Assembly: GCA_947568835.1 (NCBI GenBank)
Contig: OX387606.1
Location: 16,430,001 to 16,494,000 of the forward strand
Direction: 5' to 3'
From: Protonemura montana
Taxonomy: Eukaryota; Arthropoda; Insecta; Plecoptera; Nemouridae
DNA length: 64,000 bases
Below, one piece after another: positions 62,428 through 64,000 of this stretch. A program made the translations under genes and the position numbers. The notes beneath the pieces were generated by a model that saw nothing but the letters and a program-made list of their open reading frames with translations, was not told the origin of the DNA and searched no databases. Numbering within the stretch: position 1 is the stretch's first letter; every line of letters begins with the position of its first letter.

Positions 62428-64000
62428 TGCTATTGACATTGCCGCGTCACTAACAACAAGGTCATCAGGCGTCGCAATGGATGGCTTCCACATTAATGGC
62501 TCGAGTGGCTAATCACTTTATAACCATTAACTTATCGCTTGCCGCCGCCGCCACAAACGCGGATAATACGTATTCTAGTGCCTCGGCTTTACTGTAGATT
62601 AAGCTCAGCCAATTCAATATAGTGATGCCACTTGGCGTATGCAATCAAACGAGAAAAACGTGCTGAATATTCAGTCCGAAACACTCCATCGCTCCATCGG
62701 TTGGTTAGCAATTAGGTTTAAGGGCTTGGAAAATTAATTTATCATTCGCTGTCGCAATCGTTGTCTTGTCTACGATTAAAAAGCAGAACTAGTTATGAAT
62801 TTTAAGTTTGATTTCAACAACTTTTTTATCTCTGCTTTACATCCGTAAAGTTTATTTGCATTACTTTCCAGTGAATCTACGAAGTTAATAAGGTCTTTAT
62901 TTGTCCGGAATCGAAAACTGGTTTAAATTGGGTGAGAAACAGGGCGTTTTTTGTAATGGTAGTGAACTGCTTTAATCAGTTTTTTAATGAAAAATGGTTT
63001 CTTCTCGACTTTAAATTATCAAAGAACGTTACATGATGCCATCATGGAGTGGCTACAACCCCTTGCAATTATAAAGCTGTTCAAAGATAGTTAGGAATTG
63101 AGGATTGACCACGCAAAACGATATATACTACATCTTAAATGACCAAAGTCTAAAAATGGTTCACTCACGTCATGGTAATTAAAAAATATTAACTTACTCC
63201 TTTCCAATTGGGGCATCCACTCAAATACAACGTTTAAAATGACACGAGAAAGACATTTCATAAAAGATTATATATCCTGAGAACAAAAAAAACTGATCTA
63301 CTTACTTTTACAAAACTAAGGAGGCTAGAACGCGGATTCATACTTCCTTATTCAGCAGCGCCCGGCTAATACACTTTCACAAAATAAAGTTATGATGTAA
63401 GACTTCCCTAAAATAAAGATCCCCCTCCCGATCACTGTGAAGAGCTTAAACGTATTCGCGAGAATTCTCGTCACGTTCAGCTTGAATGCCTCGAGTTGGC
63501 ATCATCGTCTGGAAGCGGGTAGATTAACAATTTTCCGACTCGAGCTGAAATTGGGGCTGTTTTGGTTTGTAATACATAGTTGATGTGAGAACGCGATTGC
63601 TTCAGCGTAGTGGGTAGCCACCGAGGTAGTGGTTAGCCAATTTGTGGCCTGTCTTTTATGTTTATTTTAGTTCACTAAAGTCTACTTTCTTCCATCCATC
63701 AAGTGGCAGTCTCGGTTAACTTTATCAAACAGCTACCAAAGATGCACTTCCAGTAGTATCACTGAAGAAAATGTCGTTCATACATCAAATGTAAATTACA
63801 TCAGAAATTTGTTATGTTAAAAATATTCTTTAAATTCGAGAAATTAAGCGTAGTTTTCTGCTTTTTCGATGTTCCGTAAAATAAAATTTTGATAAACCAA
63901 TTTTGAAACAATTATGATGAAATTTTGGTGTTAGGTACCATACAGATCTTACTAAATTTAGTATATACGTTATTGAACAGAATATCTATTAGCAATCTTT

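Larger units (their letters stand above)
50716..64000. other. Long noncoding stretch
   Basis: I find no conserved exon, on either strand, in these 13 kb. The open frames (for example 51294-51536, 57855-58121, 62051-62263) are short and look random. Listed separately are a foldback hairpin, a perfect hairpin, an (AT)n tract, a tRNA-like fragment and a GACGCC array. It may be intron of the receptor gene or intergenic DNA. Confidence 0.5.

Noticed and set aside
1-64000. CRISPR arrays, rRNA genes, endogenous retroviruses, LTR elements and Polintons
   Set aside because: I looked for them and saw no supporting sequence. Direct repeats found were too short or of other types.

Overview
The window is animal nuclear DNA, most likely from an insect or another arthropod. 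The base composition is AT-rich. Genes are split by GT-AG introns and separated by long AT-rich noncoding stretches. The gene content fits an arthropod: a troponin T N-terminus starting MSDDED, a receptor of the CAPA/pyrokinin (neuromedin U-like) family, and full-length orthologues of ARFGAP2/3, CEP97, POLG and EIF1AD. I cannot name the species.

Layout. At 1-3.6 kb, on the minus strand, lies the 5' end of troponin T: two short coding exons, a probable noncoding first exon and a TATA-like box. At 4.2-6.1 kb, on the plus strand, is a small two-exon gene predicted to make a 65-residue secreted protein I do not recognise. At 6.7-10.8 kb, on the minus strand, is a complete 8-exon ArfGAP2/3 gene (552 residues). 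It lies head to head, 350 bp apart, with a complete 9-exon CEP97 gene (11.2-17.0 kb, plus strand, 808 residues). A 557-bp hAT-type nonautonomous transposon with perfect 8-bp target duplications sits in a CEP97 intron. At 18.7-22.3 kb is an intronless 1194-codon mitochondrial DNA polymerase gamma gene, followed at 23.5-23.9 kb by EIF1AD. From 26.1 to 35.1 kb, on the minus strand, five exons encode a peptide GPCR from late TM2 to the C-terminus. Its N-terminus and TM1 were not found and probably lie beyond 64 kb.

From about 35 kb to the end I find no conserved host exon. The DNA holds repeats: a pair of foldback hairpin elements (34.3 and 52.4 kb), a 1.9-kb insertion with a perfect 19-bp target duplication and internal 32-bp inverted repeats (39.7-41.6 kb), short tandem repeats, a 5'-truncated LINE (48.0-48.8 kb), a tandem pair of near-identical 930-940-bp units (48.8-50.7 kb), two tRNA-like Pol III remnants (42.0 and 60.0 kb) and several perfect short hairpins. 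I saw no endogenous retrovirus, LTR element or Polinton and no CRISPR array.

The genes do not form one pathway. They cover muscle thin filament (TnT), Golgi COPI traffic (ArfGAP), centriole capping and cilium control (CEP97), mtDNA replication (POLG), an eIF1A-like OB protein (EIF1AD) and peptide hormone signalling (GPCR). The most novel-looking items are the small secreted-protein gene, the troponin T microexon candidates, the hairpin family and the tandem 930-bp units. I did not find convincing evidence of a wholly new multi-gene system.
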